A DNA stretch of 64,000 bases, taken from an uncultured Alistipes sp. (GTDB lineage: Bacteria; Bacteroidota; Bacteroidia; Bacteroidales; Rikenellaceae). Location: assembly GCF_963931675.1 (NCBI RefSeq), contig NZ_OZ007039.1:1835806-1899805 (forward strand), written 5' to 3'. Positions 9,008 through 18,203 of this stretch are shown here, piece after piece (the first letter of the stretch is position 1; every line of letters begins with the position of its first letter). The notes under the pieces were generated by a model. That model was not told where the DNA came from. It ran no database searches and saw only the letters and a program-made list of their open reading frames with translations. A program made the position numbers and the translations under genes.

Positions 9008-10738
9008 TTACAGTTTCCACCCGGAAATACTTTCCTGTATATTCCACAAATGAGCATAAAGTCCGTCCTTTTTGACAAGCCCATCGTGTGTGCCTTCTTC
9101 CTCTATCCGTCCGTTATCCAAAACGATTATCCGGTCGGCATCCTTGATTGTTTTGAGCCTGTGGGCAATGGCAATGACGGTACGTCCTTTAATCAACGAG
9201 TCGATGGCTCGTTGTACCTCCACTTCGTTTTCAGGGTCGAGCGAGGCGGTAGCTTCATCCAGCAGGATGACTTGTGCGTCTTTCAGCATGGCACGGGCAA
9301 TGGATATGCGTTGTTTCTCGCCTCCGGACAATGTACAGCCTCCTTCGCCAACCATCGTGTCGTAGCCTTGCGGCAAGTGCATGATGAAGTCGTGGCAACA
9401 GGCTTTCTTGGCGGCGGCAATGATTTCCTCGTCCGTCGCATTCGTCTTGCCGAAACGGATGTTGTTGCGTATGGTGTCTTGAAACAGATAGACATCCTGG
9501 AACACCATAGAAATGTGGCTCATCAGACTTTCGGGAGCTATCTCGTCCATCGGTACACCACCAAAGAAAATGCGTCCCTGTTGCGGGTCGTAGAAACGGG
9601 CGCAAAGTTTCATCACCGTGCTTTTCCCGCTTCCCGAAGGTCCGACAAGAGCCGTCAAGGAGTTTTTCGGGAGCGTAATGTTTATATCATGCAACACTTC
9701 CTTGTCTTGATAGGCAAACGATACGTGTTCAAACCGGATATCGCCTGCTGCCGGGGATTGCCGTTCTCCTTTCATCTCCGGCTCGTTCATCAAGGAAAGG
9801 ATGCGTCCACCGGCAATGGAAAAATAGCGGAACTCGGTAAAGTTTGTCAGTGCGGAAGTCAGCGGGTCGAACACACGAGAACCGACTACAAGGAATAGCA
9901 CGAATACAAGGATTGAAAGTTGCCCTCCCAACAGAAGGTAAGTTCCACATAGCACCATCATTGTCAGCCCGGCACGTACTAAAGTGATGCTCAACAAGAC
10001 GAATGGGCCTAACAAGGCCTCCTGACGGATGCAAGCACGGCGAAGTTCCGCAAAAGCATCGCGCAACCTAACAAAGCGGTCACCTATCAGATTGTACGCT
10101 TTCATTACACGAATACCCTGTAAGTATTCTTCCAACCGATTTCCAGCATTTATTTTTGCTTGAATTTGCCTGCCGCTTAACTTCCGCTGTGCCTTTGTGC
10201 TTGCCCACAGAACGAGCAAGGCAAGCGGCAAGGCGGCAAACATACTGACCGCCATCCTCCAATCTATCCATACAAGCGAAGCAAAAGCCAGTACGGGCAT
10301 GACTATGGCACCCATAAGTTGGGGCAGGTGGTGCGAAATTCCGGTTTCTGCCATCATGAAGTCCGTAACAAGCATAGACGACAAATCACCCGGATCACGT
10401 TTCGACAAAAAGCCCAACGATAGTTTCCGCAAGTGCTCCGCCAGCGACAAACGCCCGGAAGCACTCATTTCGTATGCTCCTCTAAAATTGGCTCGGTAGG
10501 ATGCCCGTTCTGCCAAAGCCATGACCAGCATATAAACAGCCATAATGCCGAATATCCACCACAGGCGGGTCGTGTCAAGCGGCTGTCCGCTCCCGTCAAA
10601 TGCACTGAAAATGATACGTATCGCTTCTATGGAAAGACAGAACGGCACGATATTGACTAAGTTGGCAAGCATGGTGTAACCCACCGGCTTGTAAAGTCTT
10701 TCCGTGTGACCTATTGTAATATTCTTTATTGCATTCAT
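9008..10738 (-). CDS. ABC exporter-fold half-transporter (permease-ATPase), YbtP/IrtB-like
   Basis: A 576-aa fusion: six-helix membrane domain (~15-310) followed by an ATPase with Walker A GPSGSGKST, Q-loop FQDVYLFQD, signature LSGGEKQR, Walker B VILLDEAT and H-loop AHR. Last gene of a tightly spaced operon (8 bp after the preceding gene). Half-transporters of this fold come as pairs, and the partner is the gene at 12630-14432. Known pairs next to methyltransferases and siderophore genes include the YbtPQ and IrtAB importers. Because a xusABC-like locus lies close by, iron-siderophore transport is a reasonable but unproven guess; drug or peptide export is the alternative. Confidence 0.75.
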   Translation of the reverse strand: MNAIKNITIGHTERLYKPVGYTMLANLVNIVPFCLSIEAIRIIFSAFDGSGQPLDTTRLWWIFGIMAVYMLVMALAERASYRANFRGAYEMSASGRLSLAEHLRKLSLGFLSKRDPGDLSSMLVTDFMMAETGISHHLPQLMGAIVMPVLAFASLVWIDWRMAVSMFAALPLALLVLWASTKAQRKLSGRQIQAKINAGNRLEEYLQGIRVMKAYNLIGDRFVRLRDAFAELRRACIRQEALLGPFVLLSITLVRAGLTMMVLCGTYLLLGGQLSILVFVLFLVVGSRVFDPLTSALTNFTEFRYFSIAGGRILSLMNEPEMKGERQSPAAGDIRFEHVSFAYQDKEVLHDINITLPKNSLTALVGPSGSGKSTVMKLCARFYDPQQGRIFFGGVPMDEIAPESLMSHISMVFQDVYLFQDTIRNNIRFGKTNATDEEIIAAAKKACCHDFIMHLPQGYDTMVGEGGCTLSGGEKQRISIARAMLKDAQVILLDEATASLDPENEVEVQRAIDSLIKGRTVIAIAHRLKTIKDADRIIVLDNGRIEEEGTHDGLVKKDGLYAHLWNIQESISGWKL

Positions 10739-11038
10739 ATCTTATTTTATTTATATGCTATAATATGTATTTCTTCCTTTTTACGGATTGTTCTGATGGA
10801 TGAAAATCCGGCTTCATGCAACCGCTCTTCCAATTCTGCCGGAGTATAGACAACCATACCGTCTATCCGTTCCGTCCACATTTTTCCAAGTTCGGGGTCG
10901 CTCGCTTCCAGACTAATAAGGAAACAACCTCCTTCTCGGAGAACACGCGCCACTTCAGACAACGCTATGTTTACAGGCGACCAAAAATAGACCGTTTCAA
11001 AAGCCGTGATAGCATTAAAGAATCCATCCTCATAAGGT

Positions 11039-12285
11039 GTAATAGTCAAGACTTGTTCTGACATTTTCTATACTATCGGGCAAAAAAAGTGTCCGATGCC
11101 ATCTGCGAAGATACGCAACTATTCTCACTCTCACAACCTGGTGAGCCAATAACCTGCTCATCAGGTTGTATTTTCCCTGCATCCTGCAATTGATATCTCC
11201 TTGCCACCTCCATTCCTTCGAGGAAAGTCTGCATGGGTGTTTTCCCGAAACAGTATTTCCCGGAGTGCGTCCTTTGCGTGTTATAGGAGTTCATCCAAGT
11301 GTCAAGGTCTGCCTGCAGTTGTTCTATCGAGGTGTATATCTTCTTCCTGAAAGCGATGGCGTAGAATTCGTTCTGGACAGTCCTGTTGAAGCGTTCACAG
11401 ATGCCGTTTGTCTGCGGGCTCTTGGCCTTGATCTTGGAATGGTCTATGTCCTCGATGGCCAGATACAGTTCGTATTCATGTGTTTCCCTGTTTCCGCAGT
11501 ATTCGGTTCCCCTGTCCGTGAGCATCCTCATCAGTTTCAGGTCATGCTGCTCGAAGAACGGAACCACCCTGTCATTGAGCATGTCCGCCGCCACGAGCGC
11601 GTTCTTCCTGTCGTAAAGTTTGGCGAATCCGATTTTGGAATAGGTGTCGATGACCGTCTGCTGGTAAATGTGCCCCACGCCTTTGATATACCCTACATAA
11701 TAGGTGTCCTGCGCCACAAGGAAGCCTGGATAATAAGTCTCTATTTCCCCGTGTGCCTGTTTCTCCGCCTTGGCTTTTTCCAGCGCGGCCACCTGGTTCT
11801 CGTCAAGCACGATGCCTTCCTGCTCCACCTTGGTCGAAAGTGCCTTCAGGCGTTTCTGGAAGGTCTCCATGTCATGCCTGAGCCAGATGGAGCGCACTCC
11901 TCCGGGAGATACGAGTATGCCTTTCTTGCGCAGCTCGTTGGATACGCGTACTTGTCCCAAAGCCGGGTTGGCTATGGCCATCTGCACTACAGCCTGCTCT
12001 ATGCGCTCCTCCACGCGGTTCTTTATCACCGGCTTTTTACGGGAAATCTCCTGCAGGGCCAGTTCTCCGCCCTGCTCGTACAGTTCCTTGAAACGATAAA
12101 AACTGTCACGGCTGTATCCCATAATCTTGCAGGCTCGTGACACGTTTCCCAACTGTTGGGACAGCTCAAGCAGTCCCAGTTTGTTCTTGATGACTTTTTC
12201 TGATGTGGTCATAACTTAATCTGCTTTTATGTTACAAATCTACTCTTTTTATGCGTAACTGTCAGATTAAGTCTTGACTAATTCA
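11039..12285 (-). mobile_element. IS481-family insertion sequence (1247 bp, 8-bp target duplication)
   Basis: It is flanked by direct repeats CATAAGGT at 11031-11038 and 12286-12293. Near-terminal inverted repeats share TAGTCAAGACTT, two variable bases, then TCTGACA, beginning at 11043 on one side and read inward from 12280 on the other. One transposase gene fills it. It interrupts the methyltransferase gene of the transporter operon in the same orientation. Confidence 0.85.
11073..12212 (-). CDS. IS481-family transposase (DDE)
   Basis: A 379-aa single-frame transposase. The N-terminal ~100 residues form paired helix-turn-helix domains ([25 protein letters not shown]). The integrase core shows [16 protein letters not shown] and [14 protein letters not shown], the three acidic positions of the DDE site, followed by an rve_3-type end. 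No frameshift is needed, unlike IS3. It appears intact. Confidence 0.85.
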   Translation of the reverse strand: MTTSEKVIKNKLGLLELSQQLGNVSRACKIMGYSRDSFYRFKELYEQGGELALQEISRKKPVIKNRVEERIEQAVVQMAIANPALGQVRVSNELRKKGILVSPGGVRSIWLRHDMETFQKRLKALSTKVEQEGIVLDENQVAALEKAKAEKQAHGEIETYYPGFLVAQDTYYVGYIKGVGHIYQQTVIDTYSKIGFAKLYDRKNALVAADMLNDRVVPFFEQHDLKLMRMLTDRGTEYCGNRETHEYELYLAIEDIDHSKIKAKSPQTNGICERFNRTVQNEFYAIAFRKKIYTSIEQLQADLDTWMNSYNTQRTHSGKYCFGKTPMQTFLEGMEVARRYQLQDAGKIQPDEQVIGSPGCESENSCVSSQMASDTFFAR

Positions 12286-12629
12286 CATAAGGTAATGAAC
12301 AAACATTCCCTTGTTGTATGAAACATCTTTTATTCAAGTCTTTTTCGTTGTACTTTTGGGCGAATGAAACACTTTCTTCTGACAGGTCTATGCCGTAGAT
12401 ATTTCCTTTTGGACATAAATTCAATAAACGTTTCAAATTCGCACCACCGCCACAGCCTATATCAAGAACATTCCAATTCGGCTGCCATTCCACTTGCTTC
12501 ATGCCACGATTAGCTAAAGATGCATGAAAACAATTCATTCCTCGCAAAATCATCCGTCCCCAAAATCCTTGCGGACAACTTGTGTTTTGCAAGACCTTGT
12601 TTAAGAAATTCTTCTTTCTCATATTGCTT

Positions 12630-14432
12630 TTAGTTTTTGTTCAACGTCCAATGGTATGCGCTCGTATAGGCATCCCACATGTTTTTATATACACCCTCCG
12701 TCACAGACAATTGTTCATGCCTTCCGCATTGCACAATGCTTCCTTCTTTCATGACGACAATCTGATGCGCAGAAATAATGGAAGAAAGGCGATGGGCAAT
12801 CACAATGACCGTCTTGTCCTTTATCAGCGACTGCAAAGCCATCTGCATTTTATGCTCGTTTTCAGGGTCAGCGAAAGCAGTCGCTTCGTCCAACACCAGT
12901 ATCGGAGCATTCTTCAATATGGCACGAGCCACACATATCCGTTGGGCTTCACCTCCGGACAGGAATACACCTTTATCGCCTATCCTTGTTTCGTAGCCTT
13001 GCGGCAAACGCTCTATGAAATCGTGGCATTGGGCAGCTTTCGCAGCGGCTATCACCTTTTCTTTCGTGGCATCAGGAGAGCCTACGGCGATGTTCTCATA
13101 AAGAGTGTCGTAAAAAAGGAAAGTGTCTTGAAAGACGAATGAAACCATATCCATCAGTTTTGCGGTAGGTATTTGGCGTATATCTGCACCGCCTATACAT
13201 ATTTTCCCTTGCTCCACATCCCAGAACCGGGGTGTCAGGTTGGCAACCGTTGATTTGCCGCTTCCTGACGGACCGACAAGGGCGGTTATCTTTCCTTGTG
13301 GTGCAATGAAGCTGACATCACGCAGGGCTTCCGTCCGTGTTCCCTGTTCTGTGTTCTCGTAGGAGAATGACACATGGCGAAATTCCACATCGTAAGCGGC
13401 AGGCACTTGCGGATGTACCGGCTCCGGCACAGGTTTCTTTTCAAGTATGCGGTCGATACGGTTTACACCTTCATCGATGTCGCGCGTGTTGCCTCCCAAG
13501 AATGTCAGTTTATAAACGGGGGAAGCCATACCCGGTCCCATGATAATGAAGAACAGCCATACTACCGCCAATGACAAGGATTGCGGACTGGCTTGCATCA
13601 GCAAGATGCCCATAGGAAGAATAAACGTTACCATCGAATTGAGCAAGACGGTAAAGGCAATCATCCCGTTCTGGTAGGTGTCACAGCATTTCAAGGCGAA
13701 TGTCTTGTATGCCTGAATCTCGGCATTGAACTGACGGAACGAACGGACGCTTTGCCCGAATATCTTGACGACGGGCATTCCCCGTACATACTGCACAGCT
13801 GATGCGCTCATTTTTTCCTGTGCATCGTAGTAGATACCCATGAACTCCCTTGCCCTTTTTCCCATGAAATTGGAAAATTGCAGGAATAAGCTAAGCACCA
13901 CAACGGCCAGGCACACGACTGTCAGCCACACATCCAGCGAGAAAAGGATGACCAGCATTACCACTACCGTTGCCATTACATTGACCAAATCCGGAATGGT
14001 ATGGGCGATGAAGCCCTCTATTTTCTCGATATTCTGGTCCATTGTTTTCTTGATGGCTCCCGTAGAGGTATTGTTCAAATATCCCAAAGGCAGTTTGCCG
14101 ATATGTTCAGACAGACGGACACGCAACCCATACAAGATACGGAATGCAGCCACATGTGAGGACATCAGGGCGGCATAGAGCAATATCAATCCGCCAACAA
14201 GCCCTCCAAATGCAATCCATCCCCAACGCATCATGTCCGTTCCGTCCAAAGCGGAAAGATTGGAGCCATTCGACAGCAACTCTTTCAAAATTTCATAAAC
14301 TGCCCAATAAGGCACAAGCATACACACCGCGCTGCCAGCCGACAGCAGACCTGCCAATATAAGCAGGCCTTTCCTTTGTCCCGCTATCTCGAACAGACGG
14401 GACAGACCTTTTTTCTTTTTTGACTTTTCCAT
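12630..14432 (-). CDS. ABC exporter-fold half-transporter, partner of 9008-10738
   Basis: A 600-aa membrane-ATPase fusion: six transmembrane helices, Walker A GPSGSGKST, Q-loop FQDTFLFYD, signature LSGGEAQR, Walker B ILVLDEAT and H-loop AHR. It follows the methyltransferase gene by 10 bp and precedes the broken methyltransferase by 7 bp. The two half-transporters are clearly divergent, as expected for a heterodimer. Direction of transport cannot be read from sequence. Confidence 0.78.
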   Translation of the reverse strand: MEKSKKKKGLSRLFEIAGQRKGLLILAGLLSAGSAVCMLVPYWAVYEILKELLSNGSNLSALDGTDMMRWGWIAFGGLVGGLILLYAALMSSHVAAFRILYGLRVRLSEHIGKLPLGYLNNTSTGAIKKTMDQNIEKIEGFIAHTIPDLVNVMATVVVMLVILFSLDVWLTVVCLAVVVLSLFLQFSNFMGKRAREFMGIYYDAQEKMSASAVQYVRGMPVVKIFGQSVRSFRQFNAEIQAYKTFALKCCDTYQNGMIAFTVLLNSMVTFILPMGILLMQASPQSLSLAVVWLFFIIMGPGMASPVYKLTFLGGNTRDIDEGVNRIDRILEKKPVPEPVHPQVPAAYDVEFRHVSFSYENTEQGTRTEALRDVSFIAPQGKITALVGPSGSGKSTVANLTPRFWDVEQGKICIGGADIRQIPTAKLMDMVSFVFQDTFLFYDTLYENIAVGSPDATKEKVIAAAKAAQCHDFIERLPQGYETRIGDKGVFLSGGEAQRICVARAILKNAPILVLDEATAFADPENEHKMQMALQSLIKDKTVIVIAHRLSSIISAHQIVVMKEGSIVQCGRHEQLSVTEGVYKNMWDAYTSAYHWTLNKN

Positions 14433-14442
14433 TGTTATTACG

Positions 14443-15264
14443 CTATTTTGATGTGATTTTATATCCGAGCAATGAACTGAATTTGTAGCAGAGCCAAGGG
14501 ATGCGCCCCAATATCTGCCCGAAGAAGAATCCCCAGCGTGAACGGAAGAACTTCATATAGTTAGCCTGTTCAATGAGCTTTAAAGACGGTTCCCATTGTT
14601 CCACTACATACCCGTTGCTTATGCCGGAACGGATTTGAGCCTCGTGTTTGCGGAGCGAATCGGGCTTCACACCATGTCGGCTCATTATCGTGCCGCACAC
14701 GTCAAACCACAATTCACCTCCCCCGAAACGGTTTGCCACGTGATGCAGGAAGGATTTTACTTGCTTCTCGTAGAAGTACATCAGTACCCCCTCCACGATG
14801 AAGATAAATTCTGCTTCGGGGTGCTTCCGGCGCAGGTCATCCATCCAGTCGGTCTCCAACAAAGACGCTTCAATATAGACATTGTCCGGCTGTTCGGGTA
14901 TCAATTCCCGGCGTAGAGCAATGACCTCAGGCAAATCTAAATCATAAAAGACTGCTTTCTGACTTCCGATACGCTGGAAACGGGTATCCAGTCCACATCC
15001 CACATTTACGACTACCGGACGGGGATGCGTGTCGATGAAACGTTTTACTGCACGGTCAAAATACCAACCGCGCACCACGCATCCCACTTCGCTCAACTTT
15101 GCCCCGTCGAACTGGGAATAATCGTATTCCAAACTGTCCGCCAGCCATTCCGCAGCCTTGTCATATAGAATGGGATTATTCCGGCGACTTTCTTTGGCTC
15201 TCATGTATAGCGGAATAAGCAATGTTTCCGCTACAATACTCTTAAACTCGTATTTCTGTCTCAT
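14443..15264 (-). CDS. SAM methyltransferase of the LCMT/TcmP-like family
   Basis: A 273-aa protein with the leucine-carboxyl-methyltransferase-type fold: SAM-binding loop VVVNVGCGLDTRFQR, acidic motif FYDLDLPEVI, and FIFIVEGVLMYF. Bacterial members methylate carboxyl groups of small molecules such as polyketides. It is the first gene of the transporter operon, right after the TetR gene and its terminator. A second, unrelated methyltransferase lies two genes on, so the system may modify its transported substrate; that is inference. Confidence 0.75.
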   Translation of the reverse strand: MRQKYEFKSIVAETLLIPLYMRAKESRRNNPILYDKAAEWLADSLEYDYSQFDGAKLSEVGCVVRGWYFDRAVKRFIDTHPRPVVVNVGCGLDTRFQRIGSQKAVFYDLDLPEVIALRRELIPEQPDNVYIEASLLETDWMDDLRRKHPEAEFIFIVEGVLMYFYEKQVKSFLHHVANRFGGGELWFDVCGTIMSRHGVKPDSLRKHEAQIRSGISNGYVVEQWEPSLKLIEQANYMKFFRSRWGFFFGQILGRIPWLCYKFSSLLGYKITSK

Positions 15265-15308
15265 ATTTTTGGAGTGTTTAATAGTGAACGATATTCAGAA
15301 TTGTTCAT

Positions 15309-15345
15309 AAAAAAAGGAGGAAACCTCCGTGAAGATTTCCTCCTT
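15309..15345 (-). terminator. Rho-independent terminator after tetR
   Basis: Stem AAGGAGGAAA (15314-15323) with TTTCCTCCTT (15336-15345), followed on the - strand by seven T (15315-15309). It lies between the regulator and the operon it probably controls, so it can act as terminator or partial attenuator. Confidence 0.75.
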
Positions 15346-15394
15346 ACCAACCGTTCTGATGCGGTTGAATGTTCGTATGTACGTTGTCTGTATC

Positions 15395-16006
15395 TCATAT
15401 CTTGATAATAGCCCTCCAACCTTGGATTTCAAACAGGATATAATCGTGCAAAATAGCCTCCATCTCTTGCCGGGGTACGGAATGCATCAATAGCTCCTCG
15501 AACATCGTGAACATCCATACCGTATGCAAATGAATGATAAAATCGGACACAGCCGTATTGATTTCGGGATGTTTCCGCTGCATGGACGCGAACCACGCCT
15601 TAACCAATTCCGTGGAACGGTCGGTATAATTCTCACGGAAGCGTTCCAATGAAGAACCTTGCGCACGGAACAACAGCATTTCCATTAGCGAACGGTGTTT
15701 GTCTATAAGCGAAACATATTCGTCAATGCAGGATTTCAGGTATTTTTCCGACCGCATCATCATAATATCTTCGCCCCGTATTCCGTGATGTTCCTGCAAC
15801 ATGGCCTCCATAGCGTACAGGACGGGATAGACCACCTCATGAAACAGTTCGTCCTTGCTCCGGAAATAATTGTATATGTTCCCCACACCGACACCGACGG
15901 CCCCGGCAATCTCGCGCATGGAGGTTTTGGAATACCCCTTCTGCCCGAACTGCTGTTCGGCGACTGCCAATATGCGGCCGCGTATGTCTTCTTTGAGCAC
16001 CTGCAT
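15395..16006 (-). CDS. TetR/AcrR-family regulator
   Basis: About 203 aa. The N-terminal helix-turn-helix region reads RILAVAEQQFGQKGYSKTSMREIAGAVGVGVGNIYNYFRSKDEL in overlapping motifs typical of TetR. A helical ligand-binding domain follows (C-terminal ~140 residues). I start at MQVLKED (16006), because the longer frame to 16120 would run through the palindromic promoter at 16032-16047. It is divergent from the KilA-N remnant and upstream of the transporter operon, so it most likely represses itself and that operon and senses a small molecule. Confidence 0.82.
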   Translation of the reverse strand: MQVLKEDIRGRILAVAEQQFGQKGYSKTSMREIAGAVGVGVGNIYNYFRSKDELFHEVVYPVLYAMEAMLQEHHGIRGEDIMMMRSEKYLKSCIDEYVSLIDKHRSLMEMLLFRAQGSSLERFRENYTDRSTELVKAWFASMQRKHPEINTAVSDFIIHLHTVWMFTMFEELLMHSVPRQEMEAILHDYILFEIQGWRAIIKI

Positions 16007-16031
16007 AAATAATGAACGATGTTTCCGTTTA

Positions 16032-16070
16032 TACTTTTGCAAAAGTACGGGGTTTGAATCGACTGGACAA
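16032..16070 (-). promoter_or_regulatory. tetR promoter overlapping a 16-bp palindromic operator
   Basis: TACTTTTGCAAAAGTA (16032-16047) is a perfect palindrome, and each half is a TAnnTTTG -7 box, so it can fire in both directions. On the - strand a TTG -33 element lies at 16068-16070, 20 bp away. A TetR dimer bound to the palindrome would block both directions. Confidence 0.6.
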
Positions 16071-16269
16071 TACCTATTTGTGGTGATTTTACATGCTTGA
16101 AATAAGGGAAAGGCAGACATCGCCGGAAGTAGCGGCTTTACCGGGATTCGTCTCGGCGATGTGTCTATACAAACATGAACTTTCCAGTCGTAAAAAGCTC
16201 TTCCAAAAGGATATAATTCAACGGATTGTAACTATCTTTGCGACTGAAACCCCAAGAAACATCAACAGA

Positions 16270-16960
16270 ATGGCAAAAATTAAAGTTCAGAACACAGAGA
16301 TAACTATCATCAACCACGATGATAAGGATTATATATCATTAACGGATATGGTGCGTAACATAGAAAATGGACTGGCTCTTATCGAAAAATGGTTACGCAA
16401 CAAAAATACGATAGAGTTCCTTGGAATATGGGAAGAAATGTACAATCCGGATTTTAATTCCCCCGAATTCGAGGGAATTAAAAATGAAGCCGGACTGAAC
16501 CGGTTTATTCTTTCAGTGAAGCAATGGACTGAAAAGACCAATTCGAGAGGGCTTATTGCAAAAGTCGGACGTTAATGCCCATAAGGACATTGCGTTTGAA
16601 TTTGCCTCTTGTGTTTCTCCCCAATTCAAACTCTATCTGTTGAAAGAGTTCCAACGTCTGAAAGAACAGGAACAAACCCAATTAGGCTGGTCTGCCAAAC
16701 GGGAACTGTCGAAAATCAATTACCGCATACATACCGACGCCATAAAACAGAACCTTATCCCTGCAGAGGTGACAGCCAAACAAGCCAGTATTATCTATGC
16801 CGATGAAGCCGATATGCTGAATGTGGCGATGTTCGGCATGACCGCCAAGATGTGGCGTGAACAACACCCCGAACTGAAAGGGAATATCCGGGACTATGCC
16901 TTTATTAACGAATTGATTTGCCTTTCAAATATGGAAAACCTCAATGCAACCAAGAAGTAA
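16270..16960 (+). pseudogene. KilA-N domain protein, frameshifted
   Basis: The first frame (16270-16575) begins MAKIKVQNTEITII and runs to LIAKVGR-stop. The second frame resumes at NAHKDIAFEFAS and continues to 16960. Intact relatives read GRYGGTYAHKDIAFEFAS through this spot, so about 11 nt are missing near 16573-16576. KilA-N proteins are phage/mobile-element DNA-binding proteins. The remnant is convergent with the PepSY gene. Confidence 0.75.
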
Positions 16961-17016
16961 AAATATCTCTCTGCGAACTGAATATTTGAAAGATATCTCC
17001 ATCAGGAGTACGAACA

Positions 17017-17051
17017 AAAAGAGGACGACTAAGATTTAGTCGCCCTCTTTT
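17017..17051. terminator. Bidirectional terminator
   Basis: AAAAGAGG-a-CGACTAA pairs with TTAGTCG-c-CCTCTTTT (17017-17051), with A and T tracts on both sides. It separates the convergent KilA-N remnant and the iron locus. Confidence 0.8.
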
Positions 17052-17079
17052 CCGTTTTTTCACATCTTTCGCTCTAAAC

Positions 17080-18195
17080 TCAAAACTCTTTTTTCCTTGA
17101 AGGGTGTCTTTTCTTTTTCAGCCACAAGTAATACCCGCTCAGAGGCAGGATTCCGCCGATGAAGGCCGCCAGAAAGTAGAGCACCTTTGTCGTCATTCCG
17201 CCCCACGAACCGGTGTGGAAGGCATAAAACCACCACTTCATCTTCTGCGCACGGGGAACGTCTTCATAGACCGTAAGTTCTTTTATTTCTCCGGTCTTCG
17301 TGTCGAACGTGGCCGTGTCGGCGGCCCGCATTCCCCCCGGCCTGTTGACCTGTGCTTTTCCTGCCGTCAGCGAAATGGACGCATACGACGTGTAGCTGGC
17401 TTGAAGCTCAGAGGCCACGTCGTCCCACAGGGCGTAGTCGAACGGTTCCGCCTCCTTCTTTTCCTGTTTTCCCTGCTCCGGCCGGGCAGGCATGGCGGGA
17501 CGGGCGGTCGATACCCCGAACAGGCCGTAGGCCAGCGTGCGATACCACTGGAACGTCTGGGGAAGTCCCGTCAGCCCCATGACCAGCAACAGCAAGGTGG
17601 CGTAAAAGCCCAAAGAGACGTGGCTGTCGTACCAAAAACGCCACCAGCCCTTGTTGCACGACACGCTCAGGCGGTTTTTCAACGCCTTGCGGGTACGGGG
17701 CCACCAGATGACAAGCCCGCTGACCAGAATGACCATCATGATAATCGTAGTAACGCCCACAACCACCTTGCCTACCGTCTTCACTCCCTTGACCGGAGGC
17801 GGGTCCATCAGCCAGCGGTGCATTTGGCGCATGGTCTGGAAGAACGGGTAACTCTTGGTCCACCCGTTCACCTCGCCGGTGTATGGGTTCACGCTCAGCG
17901 AACGCTTTCCCGTACCTTTGAACGTGGCCATACAGGCGGCATCCCGTTCGCCCGGCAGTTGCAGGGAGAGCAGTTTCAACGAATCGGGAACCTGCCGACG
18001 GATAGAGGCGACCAGTTCGGACGGCGGCAGCGGGGTGTCCCCTTCTGTGTACGTGACTTTATAGATTTCCGGATTGAGGCTTTCCGTTATGTCCCGCTCA
18101 AAAACGAGGGCTGCCCCCGTGAGGCAGATAACCGTGATTATCAACCCGACGGGGACAGACAGCCATAAATGTATTTTCCGAAATACCTTATTCAT
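17080..18195 (-). CDS. xusC: PepSY-domain inner-membrane protein (XusC-like)
   Basis: A 371-aa PepSY-TM protein with four membrane segments. Conserved histidines sit in FRKIHLWLS, RQMHRWLM, YDSHVSLG and FYAFHTG, consistent with heme-binding ferric-siderophore reductases. Third gene of a receptor-lipoprotein-PepSY operon, starting 8 bp after the DUF4374 gene. The same three-gene order is the xusABC locus of Bacteroides thetaiotaomicron, which lets the cell use enterobactin-type siderophores made by other bacteria. Reduction of iron at the inner membrane is inferred. Confidence 0.72.
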   Translation of the reverse strand: MNKVFRKIHLWLSVPVGLIITVICLTGAALVFERDITESLNPEIYKVTYTEGDTPLPPSELVASIRRQVPDSLKLLSLQLPGERDAACMATFKGTGKRSLSVNPYTGEVNGWTKSYPFFQTMRQMHRWLMDPPPVKGVKTVGKVVVGVTTIIMMVILVSGLVIWWPRTRKALKNRLSVSCNKGWWRFWYDSHVSLGFYATLLLLVMGLTGLPQTFQWYRTLAYGLFGVSTARPAMPARPEQGKQEKKEAEPFDYALWDDVASELQASYTSYASISLTAGKAQVNRPGGMRAADTATFDTKTGEIKELTVYEDVPRAQKMKWWFYAFHTGSWGGMTTKVLYFLAAFIGGILPLSGYYLWLKKKRHPSRKKEF

Positions 18196-18203
18196 AGAAC
18201 GGC

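Larger units (their letters stand above)
10747..12622 (-). pseudogene. Class I SAM methyltransferase split by an IS481-family insertion
   Basis: The 5' part (12622 down to ~12286) encodes the SAM-binding motif VLDIGCGGGANLKRLL. The 3' part (~11038 down to 10747) encodes the rest, from EDGFFNAITAFETVYFW to HIIAYK. Deleting the IS and one copy of the 8-bp duplication CATAAGGT restores a continuous frame through GNVCSLPYEDGFFNA, giving a protein of about 210 aa. Both flanking transporter genes lie within 8 bp, so the gene belonged to the operon. Its substrate is unknown. The insertion probably also reduces expression of the downstream half-transporter. Confidence 0.85.

Noticed and set aside
16007..16120. 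Longer TetR protein starting at 16120
   Set aside because: It would translate through the palindromic promoter at 16032-16047 and adds a non-family N terminus.
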